DNA of 11,038 bases from an uncultured Bacteroidota bacterium (GCA_903953615.1 CAJBKH010000264.1:1-11038), one strand, 5' to 3'. Counted from the first letter of the stretch, positions 1 through 6,779 are shown. Numbers and translations: made by a program. The notes: a model not told the origin generated them from the sequence alone.

Positions 1-475
1 GGTTCAGATTTCGATTTAAAAGGGGTTTTCCATAATTTGAATTGCCAATAATCTGGTATTTTAATCCATCATTTATTTCAATCCAGTTACCTTCAGGAAA
101 TATTAAAAACAGCTTATGTGTTGCGTCTTTTGGCATTTGACCGCCCACAATGGCATGAAGGTTAAATTGATATCCTTCTTTTTCTAAGGTTTCTCGGTCC
201 TCATTGGCCACTTTTTTTAACATTTGACCGAAGGCTGTTGCCGCCTCATGCATATAATTATAGGCCGCCTCTTGTTCCTCTACCGTTTGATTAAAGTATA
301 TAACAGCTTTGTCTCGAACGGACCTTAGGCCAGCGGTCATGATGAAAAGGCTGTGGTCTTTAATTTCATGAATCGAGATTTTTTTATTCGAATACATCTC
401 ATTTCCGGCCGTGATTCTTGTATCGGCAATGGCGATAATGCCTTCTTTAACTGTTATACCTAAGCAATATGTCAT
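1..475 (-). CDS. Anbu-type proteasome-like peptidase (COG3484), 3' part missing
   Basis: The 158 codons read here match the Anbu (ancestral beta-subunit) family of Ntn-hydrolases, relatives of the 20S proteasome and HslV. The protein opens M-T-Y-C-L-G, so removing Met would expose the nucleophile Thr1. An Asp-Thr-Arg sits at mature residues 17-19, where proteasome subunits have catalytic Asp17. Lysines at 30-31 are the likely counterpart of Lys33. A later IGNSNYGKPLLNR segment matches the family's IGESKYGKP region. Family members are roughly 240 residues, so about one third lies beyond the left edge. There is no signal peptide, so it should be cytoplasmic. It lies 55 bp downstream of an alpha-E gene on the same strand, the usual company of Anbu together with an ATP-grasp ligase and a transglutaminase-like protein. 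The physiological substrate of Anbu is not established. Family assignment is firm; peptidase activity is inferred. Confidence 0.9.
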   Translation of the reverse strand, partial: MTYCLGITVKEGIIAIADTRITAGNEMYSNKKISIHEIKDHSLFIMTAGLRSVRDKAVIYFNQTVEEQEAAYNYMHEAATAFGQMLKKVANEDRETLEKEGYQFNLHAIVGGQMPKDATHKLFLIFPEGNWIEINDGLKYQIIGNSNYGKPLLNRNLN

Positions 476-487
476 ATGAGGGAACTG

Positions 488-509
488 CGTAATTTTGCGC
501 AATATTACG
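488..509. repeat. 22-bp near-perfect palindrome upstream of Anbu gene
   Basis: An inverted repeat centred between 498 and 499 pairs 10 of 11 positions; the only mismatch is T494 against T503. The arms are CGTAAT and ATTACG, and the core is TTGCGCAA. It fills much of the 55-bp gap between the alpha-E stop and the Anbu ATG and ends 12 bases before that ATG. It could be an operator for a dimeric regulator or an RNA hairpin in the Anbu leader. On the minus strand no T run follows, so it is not a terminator for alpha-E. On the plus strand it is followed by a T-rich stretch, but I see no plus-strand gene ending here. Confidence 0.55.
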
Positions 510-530
510 ATTTTTATTTAGAAGCCTATA

Positions 531-1418
531 TTAACTTACGGGCTTAATGTCAAAATAGGTGTTAAATACTGTTTGGCCTATTTCATTGTTCTTCGATTGG
601 AAATCATCTAAAAATTGGTGCAGCCCAGTTTTTAAAATATCGTCAATTTCAGTAAACTCAATTTCTGATAAAAGCTTTGATATTTTCTTTTCGGCTGCAT
701 TTGAATATCCGTGATCAAATGAGGTTCCCGAAATGGCATAAAGTGATAATTCTGCCTCTTGCAGACAATGCACTACGGACCTGGGAAAGCTTTTGTCAAG
801 AATTAAAAATTCAACAATATGTGTAGGACTAATCACCTTGTATTGTTGGCGAAACATATTATAAGCTGAAACTGACTTTAATACGGCCGACCATAATAAA
901 AGGTCCAAGGGTGATCCTATCGCGTCAATATCGGGAAGTAGGGTAAAGTATTTTACATCTAAAAAACGCGTTGTTTTGTCTGCTCGCTCCAGTAATTTAC
1001 CCATCTGACCAAAATGCCAACCTTCGCCTCTTGTGATGGTTGAGTCGACGATCCCGTAAAATAGTTGGCTACCCGACTTTATTTCTTCTAAAAAACCCTG
1101 ATAGCGAGATATTTCCCAATTTTTACTTCCCTCTACTCGATCCTTTACCTTCCAATAAATTTGATTGACGTATTCCCACATTTCTTTTGAAATACTTTCT
1201 CGAATGGTTCGAGCATTTTCACGGGCACTATACAAACACGAAAGGATGGAGTTGGGATTGTCCACGTCAAAGGTCATAAAATGCAAGACATTTTCACGAT
1301 TAGCCACGGGGTAATGCTCGAAAAAATTGAAGTGGTCGGCAGTAGCGACAATTAAGGGCTCCCATTGTTCGGGCACATTGGGTGGAAGGTCTAAAGCTAA
1401 ATTAAAATTGACCTTCAA
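531..1418 (-). CDS. alpha-E domain protein (COG2307/DUF403), 5'-truncated
   Basis: This 295-codon frame matches the alpha-E family, mostly helical proteins encoded with Anbu, a circularly permuted ATP-grasp ligase and a transglutaminase-like protein in a proposed peptide-tagging or amide-ligation pathway of unknown substrate. Visible family landmarks are WEPL near residue 19, DNPNSI and SARENAR (55-70), KEMWEYVNQ (79-86) and the FGQMGKLLERADKTTRFLDV helix (136-154). Family members normally begin with a helix of the type MLSRVADSLYWMSRYIERAEN just before the position matching KVNFNLALDLP. That stretch, about 25-30 residues, is absent here. The frame opens with a TTG at 1418 only four codons after an in-frame stop, and I found no trace of the missing helix in the other frames up to the mutase stop. 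The next Met is residue 48. It is therefore either a TTG-initiated shortened protein or a damaged gene. Confidence 0.8.
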   Translation of the reverse strand: MKVNFNLALDLPPNVPEQWEPLIVATADHFNFFEHYPVANRENVLHFMTFDVDNPNSILSCLYSARENARTIRESISKEMWEYVNQIYWKVKDRVEGSKNWEISRYQGFLEEIKSGSQLFYGIVDSTITRGEGWHFGQMGKLLERADKTTRFLDVKYFTLLPDIDAIGSPLDLLLWSAVLKSVSAYNMFRQQYKVISPTHIVEFLILDKSFPRSVVHCLQEAELSLYAISGTSFDHGYSNAAEKKISKLLSEIEFTEIDDILKTGLHQFLDDFQSKNNEIGQTVFNTYFDIKPVS

Positions 1419-1444
1419 AAAAAATAATTATCAAGAATAATTAT
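1416..1444 (-). terminator. AT-only hairpin plus T run after the mutase gene
   Basis: Positions 1424-1431 and 1437-1444 are both ATAATTAT and pair perfectly (8 bp) around a 5-base loop. Read on the minus strand, seven T residues follow directly (1423-1417). This has the layout of an intrinsic terminator for the mutase transcript, 60 bp after its stop codon, though a stem without G:C pairs is weak. It runs into the first codon of the alpha-E frame, so alpha-E would lie at the very end of this terminator. Confidence 0.5.
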
Positions 1445-1504
1445 AGATAAATATGTCGGTAACTTTAACCAAAGATAGGGATAAAAATTGAAGTAAACAA
1501 TTTT

Positions 1505-3064
1505 TTAACCTTTAAACTCACCAAATACATCTCTAAATGTATCTGCGATTTCGCCTAGTGTTGCATAGTCTTCAACACATTTAATAATGATAGGCATTAC
1601 GTTTCTATTTTCGATGGCTGCACTTCTTAATTCCATCAAACCATTTTCAACATTCAAATTATTTCTTTCGTTTTTCAACGCTATTAATTTGTCCATCTGA
1701 ATTTTGCGGATGCTCTCGTCGATTTTAAAAACAGGTTTTTGATTTAAATCTGCTTCTACAAATTTATTAACGCCTACAATTATTTTTTGGCTGGATTCAA
1801 TTTCCTTTTGGTAGATATAGGCACTTTTTGCAATTTCGTTTTGCATATAACCTTGTTCAATTGCTGCCACACTGCCTCCCATTGCTTCAATTGCATTGAT
1901 GTATTGATAAGCGGCTGCTTCAATTTCGTCTGTTAATGTTTCCAAAAAGTAACTACCTCCAAGCGGATCTACCGTTTGGGTAATGCCACTTTCGAAGCCA
2001 ATAATTTGTTGTGTTCTTAGGGCTGTGCGCGCTGCACTTTCTGTTGGCAAGCTTAAGGCTTCGTCGAAACCATTGGTATGTAGACTTTGTGTTCCACCTA
2101 AAACAGCCGACATGGCCTGAATGGTAACACGGATAATATTATTTTCTGGTTGTTGCGCTGTTAAAGTCGATCCACCAGTTTGTGTATGGAACCTTAACAT
2201 TTGTGCTTGTGCATCTGTTGCACCAAGGTCTTTGGTTATTTGCGCCCACATTCTACGTGCTGCTCTGAATTTGGCAACCTCTTCGAATAAATTATTATGT
2301 GCGTTAAAGAAAAACGACAAGCGTTTTGCAAACACATTAATATCTAATCCTTTTTCAATGGCCGCTTTTACATAAGCTTTACCATTGGCCAAGGTGAAAG
2401 CTAACTCTTGAACTGCTGTGCTGCCAGCTTCACGAATATGATAACCAGAAATGGAAATCGTATTCCACTTCGGAACTTCCTTGCTACAAAAATCGAAGAT
2501 ATCTGTAATTAAACGCATGCTCGGCTGAGGCGGATAAATATAGGTTCCGCGCGCTGCATATTCTTTTAAGATATCATTTTGAATGGTACCTGAAATTTTA
2601 TTCAAATCTGCATTTTGCTTTTTAGCCAATGCAATATACATCGATAAAAGTGTAGAAGCAGTCGCATTGATGGTCATGCTAGTGGTAATATCTTCTAACT
2701 TTATTTTATCAAATAAGGTCTCTATGTCTTTCAATGAATCGATGGCAACACCAACTTTGCCCACTTCGCCTTCTGCAAATTCATGCGAACTATCGTAGCC
2801 AATTTGTGTTGGCAAATCGAATGCAACAGACAAACCCATGGTACCTTGTTTTAACAAATAGTGGTATCGCTTATTAGATTCTTCGGCAGTAGAGAAACCA
2901 GCATATTGGCGCATGGTCCATAATTTACCGCGGTACATATCTTCTCTTACCCCACGGGTAAAAGGAAATTTGCCAGGCAAATCTGAAGAATTTAATTTTC
3001 CTGTTGTATAAACAGATTTTATTTCTATTCCGCTATCTGTTTTGTAGAAAGGTGTTTCGCCCAT
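1505..3064 (-). CDS. Methylmalonyl-CoA mutase-family large subunit, split type without B12 domain
   Basis: This is a TIM-barrel subunit of an adenosylcobalamin-dependent acyl-CoA mutase, which interconverts a branched and a linear acyl-CoA (typically methylmalonyl-CoA and succinyl-CoA). At 519 residues it stops after the barrel and lacks the C-terminal DxHxxG cobalamin-binding domain, as in archaeal and actinobacterial split mutases, so a small B12-binding subunit must be encoded elsewhere. Conserved blocks include LWTMRQYAGFST (48-59), GLSVAFDLPTQIGYDS (77-92), TIQNDILKEY (160-169), SISGYHIREAG (204-214) and TQSLHTNGFDEALSLPTE (325-342). By alignment from memory to Propionibacterium mutase, Tyr54, Gln162, Arg172 and His209 match Tyr89, Gln197, Arg207 and His244. 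Tyr54 plus Arg172 is the dicarboxyl-CoA signature; isobutyryl- and 2-hydroxyisobutyryl-CoA mutases have Phe or Ile plus Gln. Arg82 is replaced by Lys47. Its ATG directly abuts the stop of the upstream membrane protein gene. Confidence 0.9.
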   Translation of the reverse strand: MGETPFYKTDSGIEIKSVYTTGKLNSSDLPGKFPFTRGVREDMYRGKLWTMRQYAGFSTAEESNKRYHYLLKQGTMGLSVAFDLPTQIGYDSSHEFAEGEVGKVGVAIDSLKDIETLFDKIKLEDITTSMTINATASTLLSMYIALAKKQNADLNKISGTIQNDILKEYAARGTYIYPPQPSMRLITDIFDFCSKEVPKWNTISISGYHIREAGSTAVQELAFTLANGKAYVKAAIEKGLDINVFAKRLSFFFNAHNNLFEEVAKFRAARRMWAQITKDLGATDAQAQMLRFHTQTGGSTLTAQQPENNIIRVTIQAMSAVLGGTQSLHTNGFDEALSLPTESAARTALRTQQIIGFESGITQTVDPLGGSYFLETLTDEIEAAAYQYINAIEAMGGSVAAIEQGYMQNEIAKSAYIYQKEIESSQKIIVGVNKFVEADLNQKPVFKIDESIRKIQMDKLIALKNERNNLNVENGLMELRSAAIENRNVMPIIIKCVEDYATLGEIADTFRDVFGEFKG

Positions 3065-3598
3065 TTAGAAGTAAAGATTAATTTCTGCTTTTAGAAAATC
3101 AATTGCTTTTTGGGTTGGTATTCTGTTTTCCTCCATCATTCTATCAACAATGGCTTTTGAATAATCGACACCAGTTGAATTGGCATCCATACTACTTGCA
3201 GTAGTGTGCAACAATTGAATGACTTCTTCTTTTACAACTTTAATGATGTTCCAAGCTTGGTTACTTACATAAATCTGTTGTGAAAGGTTATGATTAAATT
3301 CTTGGTTCACTGCAGCCTCCATTAAATGCTTTAATCCATTGGCAGAGGCTATACCATCATTGTATTGAATAATTAAATTTTGAGGACTAATACGCTCAAG
3401 GAATAATATCATTCTTTCGTAAGCTTGCAATTTGAGGGGGGTTAATAAACTAGCAGTTGTCTTTCGCAATTCTAACTGCAATCTAGCGGTGTGATCTTCC
3501 ATCGCTTTATTGATGATAACGTAGCAAACTAAAAATACAACCAAAGAAGGAATAATGTATTTTATAATATCGAGTAATGTTTGTAATAAAGGATCCAT
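3065..3598 (-). CDS. Membrane-anchored protein of unknown function, coupled to mutase
   Basis: This 177-residue protein has one hydrophobic segment (about 12-30), followed by a charged, helical, probably coiled-coil stretch (32-72) containing LKLQAYERMILFLERI, then more helix and a short NRIPTQKAIDFLK-type tail. No catalytic motif is visible. I recognise the LQAYERxxLFLERI pattern as belonging to an uncharacterised Bacteroidota family, without being able to give it a function. The TAA stop lies directly against the ATG of the mutase with no spacer, which suggests translational coupling and linked function, perhaps at the membrane. Positive charge is not concentrated before the segment, so orientation is uncertain; a cytoplasmic C-terminal part is my guess. 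The ATG is well placed behind a Bacteroidota-type promoter. Confidence 0.85.
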   Translation of the reverse strand: MDPLLQTLLDIIKYIIPSLVVFLVCYVIINKAMEDHTARLQLELRKTTASLLTPLKLQAYERMILFLERISPQNLIIQYNDGIASANGLKHLMEAAVNQEFNHNLSQQIYVSNQAWNIIKVVKEEVIQLLHTTASSMDANSTGVDYSKAIVDRMMEENRIPTQKAIDFLKAEINLYF

Positions 3599-3611
3599 GA
3601 TATGTATAACG

Positions 3612-3642
3612 CAAAAATAAACAAATTATTGAGTTTGTTCAA
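3612..3642 (-). promoter_or_regulatory. Bacteroidota-type promoter for the 177-aa protein and mutase
   Basis: On the minus strand TTG (3642-3640) is followed by 20 bases and then TATTTTTG (3619-3612), a full match to the TAnnTTTG -7 element. Transcription would begin near 3605, leaving a leader of only a few bases before the ATG at 3598. It should drive the membrane protein and mutase together. Confidence 0.6.
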
Positions 3643-3704
3643 TCAATTTATTTAATAGTCCAAAATGGACTGATAATTAATATAAATTTGAGACAGTAAT
3701 AGCC

Positions 3705-3740
3705 AATAAAAAAGGGGATGTAACTAATTACATCCCCTTT
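3705..3740 (-). terminator. Intrinsic terminator of the ppiD-like gene
   Basis: Positions 3711-3723 and 3728-3740 form a perfect 13-bp stem with a 4-base loop and a block of four G:C pairs near the base. On the minus strand the second arm ends in T and runs on into more T (six in a row at 3713-3708). It begins 20 bases after the stop codon of the 697-residue chaperone gene, a textbook intrinsic terminator. Confidence 0.9.
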
Positions 3741-3759
3741 CAACAATTGTTTGTTGGAA

Positions 3760-5853
3760 TTAATAAAATTTAAATCTGAAATCTTTCACATCTTCAGATT
3801 TTTTTAATGAATTCAAAATATTTTCATAAATCCTGCCTTTAGCTTCAGAATACAGCGTACCTTTTCTTGTAGATAGCGTTGTTGGTAATTGTTGTTTAAC
3901 CATGCTTTCTACAAATAACACGTGCACACCTTCTCTGCTTACAAATGGTTTGCTGATAGTATTCAATTTGCAACCGAATAAATAACCAACCAATTTTGGA
4001 TCGCTACCTGCAAATGGTACAGATAATGAACTGAAAGTTATTGCATCGATCGGTTGTGCTATTGATTTAACACCCATTGCAACATCTTCCATTGTTTTAG
4101 CATTTGGCATTACTTTATCGAATTGCGCTTTCAATTGCTCTGCTTTCTTTTCGTTTCTTACTAACTGCTCTACCTCTTCTCTTGCATCATCCAATGATTT
4201 GGTGCCTTCTTTTTTAATCTTAGCAATTCTTACAACGACTAAACGATCACTCAAAGTAAATACTTCAGAATAATCACCAACACTTCTGTCGTCATTGTAA
4301 ATCCATCTCACTATTTCTTTTGATTCAGGCATACCCATGATTACATTATCACTTTCTTTAATATCTTTTGCGATTGCTTTGGCAACACCAGTTTTCGCGG
4401 CTACTTTTTCGAAATCAGCTTTATCAGATAATAGGTTAGCAAATTCCAATGCTTTGTTATAAATGTTGTCTTGCGTACTTTGAAGTGGCTCAATACCTCT
4501 TCTTACTTCGGCAATCTGTACTAATTTGCGAGATTTTGGCGCTACTAATTTAATAACAGATACACCAAAAATTGTTTTAGCACCAATGGCATCACCATTG
4601 CCCATACCCTTAATTATTTTATTAATATCTGTAGGCTGAGAAGTTTCGTTGAACCATCCCATATCGTAAGGATTAATAACTTCGCCAATGGTTGATTTCT
4701 GATTTAGTAAAGCCATTGCATTGTTGCTTGATTTAACTTCAGCAGCAATTCTTTTCGCTTCAACAATTGCGTTCAAGGTATCTTGTTTGGTACCTCCTTT
4801 TACTGGCACTTCACATTTGATTGCGTGAACACTTGTTAATGAATCTTCTTTTATGCCGGTTACTTTAAACAAGCTATATCCACCTTGATAGTAGATTGGT
4901 CCTAGCACAGAATCTTTAGGAGCATTCATGATCATACTCGAAATCTCTGCAGGTAATCTTCCTGGTGATTTGTATGAACCATCGTATGGTGTATTGTTAA
5001 CGGTTGAATAAATTGAATCGTTTTCAGTTTGATTGAAATTAGAAATTTCACCTGCTAAATCTTCTTTAACCGCTAATGTATCATCCTTTGTTGGTGTTAT
5101 GTACCAAGAAGCATAATCAATATCTCTTAAGTTATCTTGTTTGAAATCCTCTTTGTGATTGTTGATGTAAGTCTGCATTTCAGCATCTGATACTTTAATA
5201 TCTTTATCTGGAATAGAAATAAAATTAAGTGACACAATTTTACCTTTTATGTTTGTTGTATTTGTGAAATAGTCATCTTCAACATCGAGTGAAGTAGCAT
5301 ACAAAGACTTTGCAACCAATGATGTGTACTTTTTATTTTGAGTTTCTAAAAACACTTGTTTAATCAAACGGTTAATTTGACCAGTGATTTCAGCATTGTT
5401 TTTATTCTGATCGATGATTTTACGCACAATCGTAGGATCGAATTCGGAATTTTGTTGTGAAAAATTCTGTTTAATCAATGGATGCGCATCATTGGTGTAC
5501 AATAACACAGCAGCCTCATCAGTTGGAACAACAATACCTAATTTTTCGTATTCCTTTTCAATAATACGCTCTTGAATAAATTGATTCCAAACAACATTGC
5601 TTACTTGCGTTTTCGCATTTTCGTCTACGATTTGACCAGTGGCTTCGTATTGTGAAAGCATTGACTTGTATTTGGCATCAAATTCATCTAATTTAATTTT
5701 CTCACCAGAAATACTGCCTACTTCGCCTTTTGAACCACCTGAGGTGTATTTGTTATAGTTTGTTATAAAATCGCTGATAACAAACAACAATAGGGAAACA
5801 AGGATAACTCCTAGCACCCAACCTGAACGTCTTAATTTACTAATTATTGCCAT
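3760..5853 (-). CDS. PpiD/SurA-like peptidylprolyl isomerase, membrane-anchored periplasmic chaperone
   Basis: The protein (697 aa) has the PpiD layout: a short basic cytoplasmic tail (KLRRS, 6-10), one inner-membrane helix (about 12-30), then a long periplasmic part. A SurA_N-like helical region spans about 42-190 (GSISGEKIKLDEFDAKY, then the WNQFIQERIIEKEYEKLGI helix). Residues about 341-438 resemble a parvulin domain: SVHAIKCEV at its start, the helix EAKRIAAEVK, DMGWFNE near 398-403 and a GVSVIKLV end. The usual HILI and FxxxA residues are poorly kept, so isomerase activity is doubtful and holdase activity more likely. A further repeat, with FTLSDRLVVVRI (532-543) and FVSREGVHVLFVE (637-649), looks like a second degenerate unit. 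Family members help outer-membrane and secreted proteins fold. It has its own promoter and terminator, so it is probably monocistronic. Confidence 0.88.
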   Translation of the reverse strand: MAIISKLRRSGWVLGVILVSLLLFVISDFITNYNKYTSGGSKGEVGSISGEKIKLDEFDAKYKSMLSQYEATGQIVDENAKTQVSNVVWNQFIQERIIEKEYEKLGIVVPTDEAAVLLYTNDAHPLIKQNFSQQNSEFDPTIVRKIIDQNKNNAEITGQINRLIKQVFLETQNKKYTSLVAKSLYATSLDVEDDYFTNTTNIKGKIVSLNFISIPDKDIKVSDAEMQTYINNHKEDFKQDNLRDIDYASWYITPTKDDTLAVKEDLAGEISNFNQTENDSIYSTVNNTPYDGSYKSPGRLPAEISSMIMNAPKDSVLGPIYYQGGYSLFKVTGIKEDSLTSVHAIKCEVPVKGGTKQDTLNAIVEAKRIAAEVKSSNNAMALLNQKSTIGEVINPYDMGWFNETSQPTDINKIIKGMGNGDAIGAKTIFGVSVIKLVAPKSRKLVQIAEVRRGIEPLQSTQDNIYNKALEFANLLSDKADFEKVAAKTGVAKAIAKDIKESDNVIMGMPESKEIVRWIYNDDRSVGDYSEVFTLSDRLVVVRIAKIKKEGTKSLDDAREEVEQLVRNEKKAEQLKAQFDKVMPNAKTMEDVAMGVKSIAQPIDAITFSSLSVPFAGSDPKLVGYLFGCKLNTISKPFVSREGVHVLFVESMVKQQLPTTLSTRKGTLYSEAKGRIYENILNSLKKSEDVKDFRFKFY

Positions 5854-5875
5854 ATACTTTTTTCAAAAAGAGGTG

Positions 5876-5906
5876 CAAAATAATACATTTAATGCTGAAA
5901 AGACAA
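5876..5906 (-). promoter_or_regulatory. Promoter of the ppiD-like gene
   Basis: On the minus strand TTG (5906-5904, within TTTG) is followed by 20 bases and then TTATTTTG (5883-5876), one mismatch from the Bacteroidota TAnnTTTG -7 element. The start site would fall near 5870, about 17 bases before the ATG at 5853. Confidence 0.5.
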
Positions 5907-5950
5907 ATAAGTTTGATAAAATAAATTTTTTGGCTCGAAAATGACCTTTT

Positions 5951-6038
5951 CAATCTAATGGCGAAAAAGTCAATAGATTGGATTCTCTCTGTTCCAATTA
6001 CAATTACCTGCAAATGATAGATTTTACATTTAAATCTA
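5951..6038. repeat. Two inverted repeats sharing the half-site AATCTA/TAGATT
   Basis: The first pair is CAATCTA (5951-5957) with TAGATTG (5974-5980), separated by 16 bases. The second is TAGATTT (6018-6024) with AAATCTA (6032-6038), separated by 7 bases. A related ATCTAAAT occurs at 6084. The orientation is inward in one pair and outward in the other. They could be binding sites for a regulator of the divergent genes, but in such AT-rich DNA chance is a real alternative. Confidence 0.3.
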
Positions 6039-6140
6039 ATTTATTCATTGAAATAGGGCTTGTTTTCCAATTTTATCAAAGCATCTAAATTTATTACTGG
6101 AACTTAAAATTATCATAACAATGAAAAGCAATATTATTTC

Positions 6141-6148
6141 TAATTTTG
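6141..6148 (+). promoter_or_regulatory. Candidate -7 element for the 188-aa gene
   Basis: TAATTTTG matches the Bacteroidota TAnnTTTG element fully and lies 10 bases before the ATG at 6159, which would give a leader of a few bases. I found no TTG at the expected -33 distance, so support is partial. Confidence 0.4.
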
Positions 6149-6158
6149 CAAAGACAAT

Positions 6159-6725
6159 ATGCAGGATATCGAGCCACATTATCATTGGTTACATCTATAC
6201 AACTCAGAGGAAGATGTGAATTCACCTTATTATCAAAATGTGCACAGTGAATTTGAGTACAGCAATACGGTATACAATTACCTTATCCATCCACAATGGG
6301 ATTCATTTGGCTCGGCTACTTTATACCTTAAAATATTATATACAGACTACGACAAAGGCTTTTGCATTATCGAATTAATTGGCGAGTGGAACGATGCGAT
6401 TAACAATGATATTATGTTATTGAAGCGCGATATTATTGAACTTTTAGAGGAACAAGGCATTGATAAGTTTATTTTAATTGGTGAAAATGTTTTAAATTTC
6501 CATAGCAGCGACGATTCGTATTATGAAGAATGGTTTGCGGAATTAGAAGATGGCTGGATTGCCTTGGTTAATTTTCGTGAACATGTGTTGGAAGAATTTA
6601 AGTATTGCAAAGCTGATTATTATTTAAATTTCGGTGGTGAACTAGATGCATTGGCATGGAGAAAGCACACACCAATACAACTTTTCAAAAAAGTAGAAGC
6701 GCTTATTTCGAATCGTTTAAATTGA
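6159..6725 (+). CDS. Conserved acidic protein of unknown function (188 aa)
   Basis: I do not recognise a named family, although the sequence has the look of a conserved Bacteroidota protein. It is soluble, with no signal peptide or membrane segment, and strongly acidic, rich in Tyr, Trp, Asp and Glu. Features likely to be conserved are YNYLIHPQWDSFGS (39-52), a beta-strand with FCIIELIGEWNDA (68-80), an amphipathic helix MLLKRDIIELLEEQGID (86-102), a strand FILIGENVLNFH (104-115) and a Trp-rich stretch YYEEWFAELEDGW (121-133). The strand-helix-strand order suggests a compact alpha/beta fold, but I see no catalytic signature. It has neighbours on neither side that suggest a pathway: the chaperone is divergent and the next gene is a secreted protein with its own promoter-like element. 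The start is the first ATG after an in-frame gap and fits the -7 element. Confidence 0.85.
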   Translation: MQDIEPHYHWLHLYNSEEDVNSPYYQNVHSEFEYSNTVYNYLIHPQWDSFGSATLYLKILYTDYDKGFCIIELIGEWNDAINNDIMLLKRDIIELLEEQGIDKFILIGENVLNFHSSDDSYYEEWFAELEDGWIALVNFREHVLEEFKYCKADYYLNFGGELDALAWRKHTPIQLFKKVEALISNRLN

Positions 6726-6761
6726 AGTTAACCAATATTTAGTATAAGAATTCTTGGCAAA

Positions 6762-6779
6762 TATTTGTTTCAACAAATA
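6762..6779 (+). terminator. Possible weak hairpin terminator after the 188-aa gene
   Basis: TATTTGTT (6762-6769) and AACAAATA (6772-6779) are exact inverted arms, 37 bases after the stop codon. The loop would use the innermost pair plus TC. A T run follows only after several bases, so termination here is uncertain. Confidence 0.3.

Larger units (their letters stand above)
5854..6158. other. 305-bp divergent intergenic region
   Basis: This spacer separates the minus-strand chaperone gene from the plus-strand 188-aa gene and must hold both promoters. It is very AT-rich. I see no open frame of note, no tRNA and no terminator. It does contain two inverted repeats built on the same half-site, listed separately. 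Confidence 0.7.

Noticed and set aside
1419..1504. A frameshift hiding the missing N-terminal helix of alpha-E
   Set aside because: Reading all three minus-strand frames of this stretch gives stop-rich, AT-driven sequence with no ADSxYW or ERAEN-like residues.
2121..2798. Plus-strand open frames inside the mutase gene (2121-2375, 2583-2798)
   Set aside because: They lie antisense to a highly conserved enzyme, have no domain or start signals, and look like by-products of its codon pattern.
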